35,030 nucleotides of DNA. Source: Alcaligenaceae bacterium (lineage in GTDB: Bacteria; Pseudomonadota; Gammaproteobacteria; Burkholderiales; Burkholderiaceae_B). The stretch covers positions 1 to 35,030 of the forward strand of contig JAJUGB010000011.1 of assembly GCA_029268595.1 (NCBI GenBank), in the 5' to 3' direction. The translations under genes were made by a program, and so were the position numbers. The notes under the pieces were generated by a model. That model worked only from the letters and a program-made list of their open reading frames with translations, had not been told where the DNA came from and searched no databases. Shown piece by piece: positions 34,799 to 35,030 of this stretch. Each line of letters opens with the position of its first letter. Positions within the stretch are counted from its first letter, which is position 1.

Positions 34799-35030
34799 TG
34801 CTGGGCCGGGCCTCGTGTCCGGGCCTTTCGCGTGCGCCGCCCGATTCCGTGATTCGGGGACAAAAGGTCGCGGCTGCTTGAGCGCCAAGTTTTCGGGAGC
34901 ACTGCTCCCGAGGCGCGAGGTTCCGCGACCGCCCCGAATCGCGGAATCGGGCGGGAAGCCCGGAGGGGAACCCATAGGGGACCCCATAGGGCCGCTAAGC
35001 GCAGGCCCGGACACGAGGCCCGGCCCAGCA
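34799..35030. repeat. Large nested inverted repeat at the window end
   Basis: Outer arms 34799-34825 and 35004-35030 are perfect 27-bp inverted copies. Inside them, in nested order, lie 34839-34859 with 34932-34952 (21 bp, one mismatch), GGTCGCGG 34866-34873 with 34923-34930 (8 bp), an imperfect pair 34877-34886 with 34912-34920, and a central hairpin 34893-34900 with 34904-34911 (8 bp, 3-nt loop). The right side carries about 50 nt (34953-35003) against 13 nt on the left, including CCCATAGGG twice, 12 bp apart. No transposase or credible frame lies in it. It ends exactly at the last base, so what follows is unknown. Confidence 0.9.

Noticed and set aside
34787-35014. 75-codon Pro/Gly-rich minus-strand frame in the terminal palindrome
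   Set aside because: Composition follows from the GC-rich inverted repeat; no ribosome site and no recognisable fold.

Overview
This window is a block of chromosomal housekeeping genes from a betaproteobacterium, most likely family Alcaligenaceae (Burkholderiales, relatives of Bordetella, Achromobacter and Pusillimonas). The evidence is gene order (rlmE-ftsH-folP-glmM opposite yhbY; greA and carAB; ffs-dnaX-ybaB-recR; tsaE-amiC-mutL-miaA; purM opposite hda-HAD-pcnB-folK), an AddAB-like nuclease pair, a MutL with the endonuclease motif expected where MutH is absent, and moderately GC-rich sequence. It is core genome: I see no phage, transposase, CRISPR array or toxin-antitoxin module, and no multi-gene system that looks new.

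Layout. 1-5411, minus strand: an OlsB-type acyltransferase cut by the window edge, then glmM, folP, ftsH and rlmE (transcribed rlmE to olsB). 5429-5986, plus: yhbY, closed by a bidirectional terminator shared with greA. 6113-12627, minus: greA, a uracil/xanthine permease, carB and carA, with several hairpins in the gaps; carA and carB make carbamoyl phosphate and the permease probably salvages uracil. 12742-13716, plus: tal. 13794-23521, minus: recR, ybaB, dnaX, the 4.5S SRP RNA gene and two genes for an AddAB-like recombination helicase-nuclease. 23599-25008, plus: xerD and ybaK. 25021-25095, minus: tRNA-Arg(CCT). 25333-30265, plus: tsaE, amiC, mutL, miaA. 30252-31301, minus: purM. 31379-34653, plus: hda, a HAD phosphatase, pcnB and folK.

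The last kilobase is the least ordinary part. folK carries one in-frame TAG at codon 20 while the rest of the frame is intact. It is followed by six copies of a 14-bp tandem repeat and then by a nested inverted-repeat structure of about 230 bp with perfect 27-bp outer arms that runs to the last base. Other oddities are a 36-bp-period tandem repeat in the dnaX linker, a separate 36-bp-period direct repeat before mutL, an AddB-like protein that seems to have lost its iron-sulfur cysteines, and a possible leaderless yhbY transcript.

Motifs were read by eye; no database search or folding programme was run. Promoter calls are weak unless stated.
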